Position numbers and translations under genes: made by a program. The notes under the pieces are model-generated. The model had not been told where the DNA came from, ran no database searches, and was given only the letters and a program-made list of their open reading frames with translations. 64,000 nt of DNA from Aquitalea sp. LB_tupeE (lineage in GTDB: Bacteria; Pseudomonadota; Gammaproteobacteria; Burkholderiales; Chromobacteriaceae), in assembly GCF_013391415.1 (NCBI RefSeq), contig NZ_JACAXB010000008.1:62001-126000 (forward strand), given 5' to 3'. The stretch's first letter is position 1. Each line of letters starts with the position of its first letter. Shown here in pieces: positions 44,381 through 52,300 of this stretch.

Positions 44381-45187
44381 ATGAAAACCCCTTCCCTGCT
44401 ACTGGCGCTCACCCTGCTGGGCACTGCCGGCCATGCCTTGGCCGACCGTCTGGACGATATCAAGAAAGCTGGCGTACTGCGCGTGGCCGCCTTCGACAGC
44501 AACCCGCCGTTTGGTTTTCTGGATGCCAAAACCCACCAGATCAGCGGGCTGGATGTTGAAGTAGCCCAGGCCATTGCCAGCAAGCTGAAAGTAAAACTGG
44601 AGCTGGTGCCCACCAATCCGGCCAACCGCATTCCGCTGCTGGTGGCTGGCAAAGCCGACCTGGTTGCCGCCAACTTCACCGTGACCGAAGAACGCAAGAA
44701 GCAGGTGGACTTCAGCCTGCCGTACTTTGCTTCCGGTCAGCAGTTCATTGCCCGCAAAGGCAGCCTGAGCAAACCGGAACAGCTGGCAGGCCTGCGTGTG
44801 GGCGTGGACAAGGGCACCACCCAGGAAATCTACCTGCGTGAGAAATACAGCAAGACCACCGTAGTAGCCTACGATGACACCCCGCTGGCCTTCACTGCAC
44901 TACGCAATGGCAATGTGCAGGCCATCTCACAGGATGGCTCCAAGCTGGCCGCCCTGCTGGCCAATGCGCCGGACAAGGCCAAGTACGAACTGGCACCGTT
45001 CACCCTCACCCGCGAATACCAGGCCATCGGCCTGCCCAAGGGTGAAGCACGCCTGACCAAGGTGGTGAATGAAACGCTGCTGGAACTGGAAAAATCAGGC
45101 CAGGCACACAAGATCTACGACCGCTGGTTCGGCCCCGGCACCAAGGCCCCGCTGCCGCGCGATTTCAAGATCGGCGACGCCGTCTGA
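44381..45187 (+). CDS. Polar amino acid ABC transporter substrate-binding protein
   Basis: 268-aa family 3 periplasmic binding protein. The signal peptide is MKTPSLLLALTLLGTAGHALA, then DRLDDIKKAGVLRVAAFDSNPPFGFLDAKTHQISGLDVEVAQAIASKLKVKLELVPTNPANRIPLLVAGKADLVAANFTVTEERKKQVDFSLPYF, the family 3 signature. The amino-acid clamp region is GLRVGVDKGTTQEIYLREK. The ligand is not predictable by eye; cystine or another polar amino acid fits. GAGG precedes the ATG at 44381. A 10-bp hairpin separates it from the permease genes, which often keeps binding-protein mRNA in excess. Confidence 0.93.
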   Translation: MKTPSLLLALTLLGTAGHALADRLDDIKKAGVLRVAAFDSNPPFGFLDAKTHQISGLDVEVAQAIASKLKVKLELVPTNPANRIPLLVAGKADLVAANFTVTEERKKQVDFSLPYFASGQQFIARKGSLSKPEQLAGLRVGVDKGTTQEIYLREKYSKTTVVAYDDTPLAFTALRNGNVQAISQDGSKLAALLANAPDKAKYELAPFTLTREYQAIGLPKGEARLTKVVNETLLELEKSGQAHKIYDRWFGPGTKAPLPRDFKIGDAV

Positions 45188-45204
45188 TTTTACCTGGACA
45201 CACC

Positions 45205-45239
45205 AACCGGCCTGCGCCTCATCCGCACAGGCCGGTTTT
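45205..45239 (+). terminator. Hairpin between binding-protein and permease genes
   Basis: Perfect 10-bp stem AACCGGCCTG / CAGGCCGGTT (45205-45214 and 45228-45237), 13-nt loop, followed only by TTC. The short T-run suggests partial termination or 3'-end protection rather than full stop. Confidence 0.6.
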
Positions 45240-45277
45240 CTGCATTATTGACCACCACTTGTTGAAAGAACGCACCG

Positions 45278-46015
45278 ATGACACCGCCCTCCTGGCTGGG
45301 ACAAGGCTGGCTGGCACCGCATTATCTGGGCTGGCTGCTGCATGGCGCAGCCATGACTGCCGCACTGGCACTGTGTGTCAGCCTGGCGGCCACCTTGCTG
45401 GGCATCTTGCTGTGCGCAGCACAGGATAGCCCACTGCGCGCGCTGTACTGGCCTGCTCATCTGTTTTGCAGCCTGCATCGCAACACGCCACTGCTGGTGC
45501 AGGTCTTGCTGTGGTATTTCGGCGCGGGCGGCTTGCTGCCGGATGTGACCATGCAATGGCTGAACACCCCGCATCAATGGGCATTACCGTTAGGCTTCAG
45601 CCTGGACTGGCCCTCTTTTGAATGGCTGGCCGCCTGGCTGGCACTATCGCTGTATTCGGCCAGTTTCATCAGTGCAGAGCTGGCCGCCGGGCTGAATACC
45701 GTGGCGCGCGGACAAAAACTGGCGGCACGGGCGCTGGGCATGAGTGAATGGCAGATTTTCCGCTTCATTGTGCTGCCGCAAGCCTTGCGGGTGATCCGCC
45801 AGCCACTGCTAGGGCAGTACACAGCCGTGATCAAAAATACCTCGCTGACCATGGTCATCGGCGTGGCAGAGCTGTCCTATACCTCGCGGCAGGTGGAAAG
45901 CGAAACCCTGCTAGCCTTTCAGGCCTTTGCCGTGGCCACCTTGCTTTACCTGCTGCTGGTCATCGGCACCCAGCTGGCAGGCAGCCGACAGGCCAACGGA
46001 GCACCTGACGCATGA
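45278..46015 (+). CDS. Polar amino acid ABC transporter permease 1
   Basis: 245-aa HisMQ-type permease. The N-terminal membrane segments are LLHGAAMTAALALCVSLAATLLGILL; RNTPLLVQVLLWYFGAGGLL is the conserved family start of the core. The EAA loop is SAELAAGLNTVARGQKLAARALGMSEWQIFRFIVLPQALRVIRQPLLGQYTAVIKNTSL. It overlaps the next permease by 4 bp. No HisP-type ATPase gene is in the cluster. Confidence 0.94.
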   Translation: MTPPSWLGQGWLAPHYLGWLLHGAAMTAALALCVSLAATLLGILLCAAQDSPLRALYWPAHLFCSLHRNTPLLVQVLLWYFGAGGLLPDVTMQWLNTPHQWALPLGFSLDWPSFEWLAAWLALSLYSASFISAELAAGLNTVARGQKLAARALGMSEWQIFRFIVLPQALRVIRQPLLGQYTAVIKNTSLTMVIGVAELSYTSRQVESETLLAFQAFAVATLLYLLLVIGTQLAGSRQANGAPDA

Positions 46016-46686
46016 TGCTGACCTTGCTACAAGACAATCTGGACTATTTGCTGTGGGGTAATCTGGCCCAGGGGCAGCCAGGCGGGCTGCTGCTCACTGT
46101 CGGTATCAGTCTGGCTGCCGGTGTGCTGGCAACGCTGGGCGGACTGGCCGGCGGCATTGCCCTCACCATGGGCAGCCCGCGCCTGAAGCGCAGCCTGACC
46201 GTGCTGGTGCAAGTGTTGCGTGCCATTCCGGTGTTGATGCTGATTTTCTGGTGTTACTTCCTGCTACCCATTCTGTTTGGTATAGACATCCCCGGCGTGC
46301 TGACGGTGATTGCCGCGCTGGCACTGATCAACGCAGCCTATCTGAGCCAGTCGGTTCAGGCGGGCATCGCCGCCATCGGTAAAGGCCAGTGGATGGCTGG
46401 CGCTGCGCTGGGCATGACACGCTGGCAAACATTGCGCCATATCATCCTGCCCCCGGCCTTGCGCCACATGCTGCCCTCCTTCATCAACCAGTGGATTACC
46501 CTGCTCAAGGACAGCTCGCTGGCGTATGTGGTGGGCGTGGCGGAGTTCACCTTTGTCGCCACCCAAATCAACAATCGCGAACAGGTGTATCCCTTGCAAG
46601 TATTCGGCATTGTGGCCATTGCCTATTTGCTGTTGTGTTCCGGTCTGGAATGGAGCGGGCGGCGACTGGCAGGCAACTCCCGCTGA
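46012..46686 (+). CDS. Polar amino acid ABC transporter permease 2
   Basis: 224-aa HisMQ-type permease. RAIPVLMLIFWCYFLLPILFG and the EAA loop AGIAAIGKGQWMAGAALGMTRWQTLRHIILPPALRHMLPSFINQWITLLKDSSLAYVVGVAEFT are diagnostic. The ATG overlaps the stop of permease 1 (ATGATG, start at 46012 or 46015). The pair would form a heterodimer. The cluster ends here without an ATPase gene; the next gene is an unrelated hydrolase 177 bp away. Confidence 0.94.
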   Translation: MMLTLLQDNLDYLLWGNLAQGQPGGLLLTVGISLAAGVLATLGGLAGGIALTMGSPRLKRSLTVLVQVLRAIPVLMLIFWCYFLLPILFGIDIPGVLTVIAALALINAAYLSQSVQAGIAAIGKGQWMAGAALGMTRWQTLRHIILPPALRHMLPSFINQWITLLKDSSLAYVVGVAEFTFVATQINNREQVYPLQVFGIVAIAYLLLCSGLEWSGRRLAGNSR

Positions 46687-46863
46687 TTTGCACGGATTTA
46701 CCTGCCGCACGCGCCGGACGGATGGTGTTACTCCTACAATCTCATGACAGCCCGGTGGCAGAAATCACCACGAGCGCAATCCGGGGTATGACAGCGGCGC
46801 AATGCCATGGCATCGGCTACACTGCTAAGGGCTTCATGCAGCGCTTCATGCAAGGGGATGCAC

Positions 46864-47631
46864 ATGCACGTCAAGGTTCTGGGTTCATCATCGGGCAACG
46901 ATCAAGCAGCGCGGACCACCTGTTTCAAGGTGGACGCTAACTGCCTGCTCGATTGCGGCAGCGGCATCAGCGAGCTGGATACCGCCGCCATGTTGCAGAT
47001 TGATACCGTGCTGCTGACGCACAGTCATCTGGATCATTGCTGCGGCCTGCCCTTGCTGGCCGACGCCCATATCAACCACGGTGGCCGCGGGGTAGATGTC
47101 TATACCCAGCCGGAAACCATCAGCGCGCTGAAACAGCAGATGTTCAACAGTGTGCAATGGCCAGACTACACCAGGGCCGCACCGGGCAATGCGCCCTGGC
47201 TGCGCCTGCATCCGGTGGAAGTGGGCGACGCCATTACCCTGCCCGACGGCATTGCCACCGCCTTGCCGGCCGAGCACAGCGTACCGGCGCTAGGCTGGCT
47301 GCTGGAAGGCCCGTGGCGCGCACTGGCCTTTACCGGCGACTCCGGCCCATGCCTGGCTTTCTGGCACTGGATCAGTCATGTGCCGTCGCTGACGGATGTG
47401 ATTTGCGAACTGAGTGTTCTGAACGAGAAATCCGCCCATGCCATGGCGGCAGGTCATATGTCCCCGGCTCTGCTGATTCCGATGCTGGAAATCCTGCCGC
47501 CCAATGTCCATGTCTGGCTGACACATACCGACCATGCACAGCGCACACAGCTGCTGGAACAGGTGCGCAAGGAGCTGCCTTCACTATTGCACCTGCATCC
47601 ACTGGATCAGAGCATCAGCATCGAACTTTAA
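46864..47631 (+). CDS. Metallo-beta-lactamase-fold hydrolase, class II cyclic-nucleotide phosphodiesterase-like
   Basis: 255 aa. The N-terminal VKVLGSSSGNDQAARTTCFKVDANCLLDCGSGI and the metal motif LTHSHLDHCCGLPLLADA (H-x-H-x-D-H, about residues 58-63) place it in the MBL superfamily. The HSHLDHxxGLP form and the later VICELSVLNEKSAHAMAAGHMSP plus VWLTHTDHAQ resemble class II cAMP phosphodiesterases (CpdP type), although no cyclase is nearby. GGGGA lies 6 bp before the ATG at 46864, favoured over the one at 46858. No signal peptide is evident. The substrate is an inference. Confidence 0.82.
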   Translation: MHVKVLGSSSGNDQAARTTCFKVDANCLLDCGSGISELDTAAMLQIDTVLLTHSHLDHCCGLPLLADAHINHGGRGVDVYTQPETISALKQQMFNSVQWPDYTRAAPGNAPWLRLHPVEVGDAITLPDGIATALPAEHSVPALGWLLEGPWRALAFTGDSGPCLAFWHWISHVPSLTDVICELSVLNEKSAHAMAAGHMSPALLIPMLEILPPNVHVWLTHTDHAQRTQLLEQVRKELPSLLHLHPLDQSISIEL

Positions 47632-47643
47632 GACTGCGCTGCC

Positions 47644-48408
47644 TTATTCGCCACGACCATAAATGCGGTTTAGTGGTGCCATGATGCGCGCCACGCTGCC
47701 ATTGCGCCGGGCTTGTTCAAAGCCCTCGCGTACTTGCTGTACCAGCGCGTCGCTGGTATCACGACTGAATACCATGTAGAGCGCGGATTCCAGCTCGCTG
47801 AGCACATAGACCGGCTCGATGGCATTGCAATCCAGCCCATGCGGCGCGCACTTGGCCAGGCCCAGCGGAATCAGGTCGATGCGGCCAGCCTGCAGCATGG
47901 GTAGCAGCAGGTCACTGGAGTTCACCACCACCAAGGGCTGGCTGCCCGGCTCACCAAAGCCCTTGTGCCGCAGGTATTCCTCGCGGAAATCCATGTTCAC
48001 TACCCCGATATGGTAGTGCCGGGCATCATCCAGATTGTGCACCACCACATCGTGACGACCTTTTTTGCGGAACAAGGCAATGCGGTTGGCAACCAGCGGG
48101 CCGATCCAGCGAAACTTGCTTTCCCGCTCCGGCGTTCTGGCCACCGGGAACATCAGTGTGCCGGGCTTGGCCAGCGTGGTGGTGTAGATACGTGCCCAGG
48201 GCTGGATATCAATCTGGTAAGGCAGGCGCGCAGCGTCCAGCGAGGCACGGACGACTGCGGTGCAGTAGCCCTGTATGGTACTCCCTTGCCGATAGGAAAA
48301 CGGCAGGTTTTCCTCTGCCAACACAGACAGTGGCGCACCTTGTGCTGCATGACCAGCCAGCGCCAGCAGGCAGAGGGCCGACAGCTTCCGAATCCAGATA
48401 CCCATCAT
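47644..48408 (-). CDS. Periplasmic solute-binding protein (family 3-like), no cognate permease nearby
   Basis: 254 aa with signal peptide (LSALCLLALAGHAAQG) and a diverged family 3 fold: PLSVLAEENLPFSYRQGSTIQGYCTAVVRASLDAARLPYQIDIQPWARIYTTTLAKPGTLMFPVARTPERESKFRWIGPLVANRIALF, then a domain with NSSDLLLPMLQAGRIDLIPLG. These stand-alone proteins with the PWARxY motif are common in Chromobacteriaceae and Pseudomonas and may serve in sensing rather than transport. Two adjacent ATGs (48408 and 48405) compete. It is convergent with the hydrolase gene. Confidence 0.85.
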   Translation of the reverse strand: MMGIWIRKLSALCLLALAGHAAQGAPLSVLAEENLPFSYRQGSTIQGYCTAVVRASLDAARLPYQIDIQPWARIYTTTLAKPGTLMFPVARTPERESKFRWIGPLVANRIALFRKKGRHDVVVHNLDDARHYHIGVVNMDFREEYLRHKGFGEPGSQPLVVVNSSDLLLPMLQAGRIDLIPLGLAKCAPHGLDCNAIEPVYVLSELESALYMVFSRDTSDALVQQVREGFEQARRNGSVARIMAPLNRIYGRGE

Positions 48409-48449
48409 CGTTTCATGTCACGGCTTTGCACCGTTGCTATGTATATGAA

Positions 48450-48475
48450 CGATGCTGGTGACTCAACCAGCATCG
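48450..48475. terminator. Perfect 10-bp hairpin between copZ and the binding-protein gene
   Basis: CGATGCTGGT / ACCAGCATCG (48450-48459 and 48466-48475) with a 6-nt loop. Read leftward it follows copZ, with a tail TTCATATAC of modest T content. It may end copAZ transcription; alternatively it is an operator for the binding-protein gene. Confidence 0.45.
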
Positions 48476-48524
48476 GTAATGACGAGAGTATAAGGGTTTC
48501 TACCAAGCCGGGGTATTTATTCCC

Positions 48525-48740
48525 TTACTCGGCGGCCACTACATCAAAACCGGCATCTTCTACCGCGGCGGCCAATTCTTCCGGCGACACCGTCGCCGCG
48601 TCATAAACAATGCTGGCTTGCTTGTCTTGCAAGCTGACTTCCGCGCTGCTGACACCCGCCATGGAGGACAACACCTTGTTGATGCTGTTGGCGCAGCCGC
48701 CGCAGGTCATGCCTTCGATTTTCAGTTTCAGTTCACTCAT
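48525..48740 (-). CDS. copZ: Copper chaperone CopZ (HMA domain)
   Basis: 71-aa single heavy-metal-associated domain: MSELKLKIEGMTCGGCANSI with the Cu(I)-binding MTCGGC (Cys 13 and 16), then VLSSMAGVSSAEVSLQDKQASIVYDAATVSPEELAAAVEDAGFDVV. It carries Cu(I) in the cytoplasm and hands it to CopA. It lies 16 bp after copA on the same strand and shares its operator. Confidence 0.95.
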   Translation of the reverse strand: MSELKLKIEGMTCGGCANSINKVLSSMAGVSSAEVSLQDKQASIVYDAATVSPEELAAAVEDAGFDVVAAE

Positions 48741-48756
48741 GCTGTTTCCTTTGCGT

Positions 48757-51105
48757 TTATTTCCAGCGGCGCAGCAATAGGGAATTGCTGACCACCGAGA
48801 CGGAGCTCAAGGCCATGGCCGCTCCGGCGACAACCGGGTTCAACAAGCCCAGCGCTGCCAGCGGAATGCCCAGAATATTGTAGAAAAAGGCAAAAAACAG
48901 GTTTTGCCGGATTTTAGCCAGCGTACTGTGCGACAAGCGGATGGCTGCGGCCACCTGGGTGATATCGCCCTGCATCAGCGTGATGTCGGCGGTTTCGATG
49001 GCTACATCCGAACCCGCGCCCATGGCAAAGCTGACATCAGCCGCTGCCAGCGCCGGAGCATCGTTGACGCCATCGCCCAGCATGGCCACCTTGCGGCCTT
49101 GTTGCTGCAACTCGCGCACGACTGCAGCCTTGTCTTGTGGCCGCAAACCCGCACGGTAATCAGTAATACCTGCCTGTGCCGCAATGGCGGCTGCCGTTGA
49201 CAGGTTGTCACCGGTCAGCATGATGACCTGCACCCCTGTTTGCTGCAAGGCCTTAACCGCAGTCCCGGCCTCTGGCCGCAATGTGTCGGCAATAGCCAGC
49301 AAGCCCAGCAAACCGCCATTATTCGCCACAGCAATCATGCTTTGGCCAGGCAGTGGCCAGCCGGCCGGCAAGGCAGTGTCACAAGCCCAGTCCGGCCGCC
49401 CCACCCGCAAGTTGCCATGCCCTTCAAGACTGGCCGTCACCCCTTGGCCAACCTCGACCTGAAAAGCACTCAAGGGCAGCAAGGCCAGGCCACGCTGTGC
49501 CGCCTGTTGCAGGATGGCGCGCGCCAGCGGATGTTCCGACCCGCTCTCCACACTGGCCGCCAGTTGCAAGACGCGGTTTTCATCACCATCCGCAGCCCAG
49601 ATGGTGGTGAGTTCGGGCTTGCCCCGGGTCAGGGTGCCAGTCTTGTCCACCAGCAAGGTATCAATGTGGCCTGCGGTTTCCAGGGCCGTTGCATTTCGAA
49701 ACAACACGCCGCGGGCGGCGCCCTTGCCCACCCCCATCATGATGGCCGTAGGGGTCGCCAGCCCCAGCGCGCAGGGGCAGGCAATCACCAGCACGGCCAC
49801 CGCGCGGATCATGGCCTGGCTCCAGTCGCCCAGCCACCAGCCATTGCCCAGCAAGCTGAGCAGGGCAATGCCCACCACCACCGGCACGAAGATGCCGGCA
49901 ATCTGGTCTGCCAGTCGCTGGATGGGTGCTTTCGAACCCTGTGCCAGCCCCACCAGGCGGATGATTTCCGCCAGCTGGGTATGACTGCCCACACTGCTGG
50001 CGCGTACCTTGAGCATGCCTTGCTGGTTGCGCGTGGCGGCAAACACCTTGTCACCACAGCCCTTGCTGACGGGCATGCTCTCACCGGTCAGCATGCTTTC
50101 ATCCACAGCGGCCTCGCCTTCCAGCACCACACCATCCACCGGCAGGCTTTCACCGTGACGCACCACTACCACATCGCCCACCTGTAACTGTTCCACGGCA
50201 ATATCGTGTAACTGGCCATCCCGTTCGATACGTGCCTGACGCGGTGCCAGCCGCACCAGGCTGGCGATGGCAGCGGAGGTCTTGCCACGCGCGCGGGCTT
50301 CCAGCAACTTGCCCAGCAACACCAGAGTGATGACGGCGGCGCTGGCTTCAAAATACACATGCTGCTGTGATGCACCAGCCAGGGTGACTACCGTGGAGAG
50401 CAACCAGGCCATGCTGGTACCCAGCGCCACCAGCACATCCATATTGGCACCGCCACTGCGCAAGGCATGCCATGCCCCACGATAAAAGCGCCAGCCGACA
50501 ATGAATTGCACCGGTGTGGCCAGCGCCAGTTGCAGGCCGCGCGACAGCATCAGGCCATGCCAGCCAAACAGCATGGCCAGCATGTCGATCAAGAACGGCA
50601 GGGTAAGCAGCAGGGACAGGCCAAACCAGGCAAGCTCCTTACTATCCTGAGCGGGTGTCTGCTCCGGGCTGGTACTGCCAGTGGCATCTGCCTGTGGCGT
50701 GGCGGTGAAGCCTGCCTTGCGCACGGCGTCCTGGGTATCCGCCAGTGTCAGCGCGCCTGCGGGAAACTGCAGGCTGGCCGTGTTGTTGGCAAAATTGACC
50801 TGTGCCGTCATGCCGGGCAGCTTGTTCAGCACTTTCTCCAGGCGTACCGCACAGGCAGCACAAGTCATGCCCTGGATATCCAGCTGCAGCTGCTGCTGCG
50901 GTATCGAAAAGCCAGCCTTGCTGATGGCCGCCTCTATCTGCCGCAACTGTTCCTGCCCGCCCTGATAACGCACTTGCGCCTGTTCGCTGGCAAAGTTGAC
51001 GCTGGCGCTCACGCCTTCCAGCTTGCCTAATACTTTTTCCAGCCGCACGGCGCAGGCAGCACAATGCATGCCGGTGATGGGCAGGGTAACGGTAATCTCG
51101 CGCAT
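48757..51105 (-). CDS. copA: Copper-exporting P1B-type ATPase CopA
   Basis: 782-aa Cu(I) exporter. Two N-terminal HMA domains carry GMHCAAC (Cys 15 and 18) and GMTCAAC (Cys 82 and 85). Eight membrane helices follow, with the transport CPC in VLVIACPCALGLATPTAIMMG. The actuator has LEGEAAVDESMLTGESMPV (TGES), the phosphorylation site is DKTGTLTRGKPE, and the nucleotide domain has SGSEHPLARAIL (HP motif). The hinge is MLTGDNLSTAAAIA and MLGDGVNDAPALAAADVSFAMGAGSDVA. The start at 51105 has AAGGAG 8 bp upstream. A CsoR-type palindrome lies 23 bp before the ATG. Confidence 0.97.
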   Translation of the reverse strand: MREITVTLPITGMHCAACAVRLEKVLGKLEGVSASVNFASEQAQVRYQGGQEQLRQIEAAISKAGFSIPQQQLQLDIQGMTCAACAVRLEKVLNKLPGMTAQVNFANNTASLQFPAGALTLADTQDAVRKAGFTATPQADATGSTSPEQTPAQDSKELAWFGLSLLLTLPFLIDMLAMLFGWHGLMLSRGLQLALATPVQFIVGWRFYRGAWHALRSGGANMDVLVALGTSMAWLLSTVVTLAGASQQHVYFEASAAVITLVLLGKLLEARARGKTSAAIASLVRLAPRQARIERDGQLHDIAVEQLQVGDVVVVRHGESLPVDGVVLEGEAAVDESMLTGESMPVSKGCGDKVFAATRNQQGMLKVRASSVGSHTQLAEIIRLVGLAQGSKAPIQRLADQIAGIFVPVVVGIALLSLLGNGWWLGDWSQAMIRAVAVLVIACPCALGLATPTAIMMGVGKGAARGVLFRNATALETAGHIDTLLVDKTGTLTRGKPELTTIWAADGDENRVLQLAASVESGSEHPLARAILQQAAQRGLALLPLSAFQVEVGQGVTASLEGHGNLRVGRPDWACDTALPAGWPLPGQSMIAVANNGGLLGLLAIADTLRPEAGTAVKALQQTGVQVIMLTGDNLSTAAAIAAQAGITDYRAGLRPQDKAAVVRELQQQGRKVAMLGDGVNDAPALAAADVSFAMGAGSDVAIETADITLMQGDITQVAAAIRLSHSTLAKIRQNLFFAFFYNILGIPLAALGLLNPVVAGAAMALSSVSVVSNSLLLRRWK

Positions 51106-51127
51106 GATGGACTCCTTGCCTGCAAGT

Positions 51128-51148
51128 ATATACCCCCAAGGGGTATAT
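51128..51148. promoter_or_regulatory. CsoR-type copper operator before copAZ
   Basis: Perfect inverted repeat with 9-bp arms ATATACCCC and GGGGTATAT around CAA. The TACCCC-N-GGGGTA form matches CsoR-family (DUF156) operators, where Cu(I) releases the repressor; it lacks the ACCTTCC / GGAAGGT arms of CueR sites. A TATACT on the minus strand within the right flank could be the -10. No csoR gene is in the window. Confidence 0.72.
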
Positions 51149-51174
51149 TTGCACCCTGCGTTTTTGCCCCTCAA

Positions 51175-51211
51175 GCAATAAAAAACCGCAGGGCGCTGGC
51201 TGCTGCGGTTT
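51175..51211 (-). terminator. Intrinsic terminator after corA
   Basis: AAACCGCAG / CTGCGGTTT (51183-51191 and 51203-51211) with minus-strand tail TTTTTTATTG, 18 bp beyond the corA stop. It also insulates copA from ppx-corA. Confidence 0.88.
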
Positions 51212-51229
51212 GTGGTGGAAAGCCTGGAT

Positions 51230-52297
51230 TCAGATCCAGTTGCGGCGGGAAAACAGCCAGATCAGCCCGATGGCAATGCTTGCCATCAAACCCAGCACCC
51301 CGAAATAACCATAGTGCCAATGCAGTTCCGGCATGTTTTCAAAGTTCATGCCGTAAATGCCGGCAATCAGGGTGAGCGGCATGAAGATCATGCTGAATAC
51401 GGTCAGTACCCGCATTTGCAGGTTCAGCCGGTGCGACTGGGTGGACAAATACAGGTCAAGCATGTCAGACACCAACTCGCGCGACATCTCCAGTGATTCG
51501 ATGACATGCATGGTGTGGTCGTAGGCATCGCGCAGATAGACCTGCGTCTCCTGCTGAATCAGGGTGTAATCACCACGCATCATCGTCAGCAGGATTTCGC
51601 GCAAGGGCAGAATGGAGCGGCGCAGCTTCAGACAATCATGCTTCAGGCGCTGCACCCGGTTGAGCACACCTTGCTCACGGCCATGCAGCAGCAACTGATC
51701 GGTGCGCTCGACATGTTCGGTAAACTGGCTCAGTACCCCGAAATAGTCATCAATGATGGCATCCAACAAAGAATAAGCCAGATAGTCAGCACCTTTATGG
51801 CGCAAGACACAGCGTGCACTACGCAAACGTTCACGCACGGGTTCGAACACACCGGTCGGCCTTTCCTGGAAGGTCAGCACGAAATCACGGCCCAATACGA
51901 GATACATCTGGTCGTAACTCAGACGGCCACTATCTTCCGGGAAATGAAATACACGGGTGGCAATGAACAGGTAATCGCCATAATCCTCAACCTTGGGACG
52001 CTGCCGGTTATTCAGAATATCTTCCTGCACCAGCGGGTGCAGCTGGAAGCGCTGGCCGATGGCCTGCATCACGACCGGGTCGTGCAGACCATAGACATTG
52101 AGCCACAATACCGGCTGTTCCGGCTGGTAAGCCAGCCCGGCCGCGATACTGTCAAACCGGCTTTCATTCAGCTGCTGCGGGCCGTATTCCAGCAAGGTGA
52201 TGCTGCTGCTGGCCACTTTCTGCTCACCCACCGGCAGCAGCGCGCCGGGTGCTTCCCCCAAGGTGGGCACCCGTTGTTTTACCTGAGCATGGCGCAT
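51230..52297 (-). CDS. corA: CorA-family divalent metal transporter
   Basis: 355-aa pentameric Mg2+ (or Co2+/Ni2+/Zn2+) channel. A large N-terminal cytoplasmic domain (LLEYGPQQLNESRFDSIAAGLAYQPEQPVLWLNVYGLHDP, HPLVQEDILNNRQRPKVEDYGDYLFIATRVF) leads to a long helix (VERTDQLLLHGREQ ... YDHTMHVIESLEMSRELVSDMLDLYLSTQSHRLNLQMRVLTVFSMIFMPLTLIAGIYGMNFENMPEL). The last part contains the selectivity motif YGMNF. A final span GLMASIAIGLIWLFSRRNWI follows, with a basic end. It starts 3 bp after the ppx stop, so ppx and corA are one operon. Confidence 0.94.
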   Translation of the reverse strand: MRHAQVKQRVPTLGEAPGALLPVGEQKVASSSITLLEYGPQQLNESRFDSIAAGLAYQPEQPVLWLNVYGLHDPVVMQAIGQRFQLHPLVQEDILNNRQRPKVEDYGDYLFIATRVFHFPEDSGRLSYDQMYLVLGRDFVLTFQERPTGVFEPVRERLRSARCVLRHKGADYLAYSLLDAIIDDYFGVLSQFTEHVERTDQLLLHGREQGVLNRVQRLKHDCLKLRRSILPLREILLTMMRGDYTLIQQETQVYLRDAYDHTMHVIESLEMSRELVSDMLDLYLSTQSHRLNLQMRVLTVFSMIFMPLTLIAGIYGMNFENMPELHWHYGYFGVLGLMASIAIGLIWLFSRRNWI

Positions 52298-52300
52298 GGT

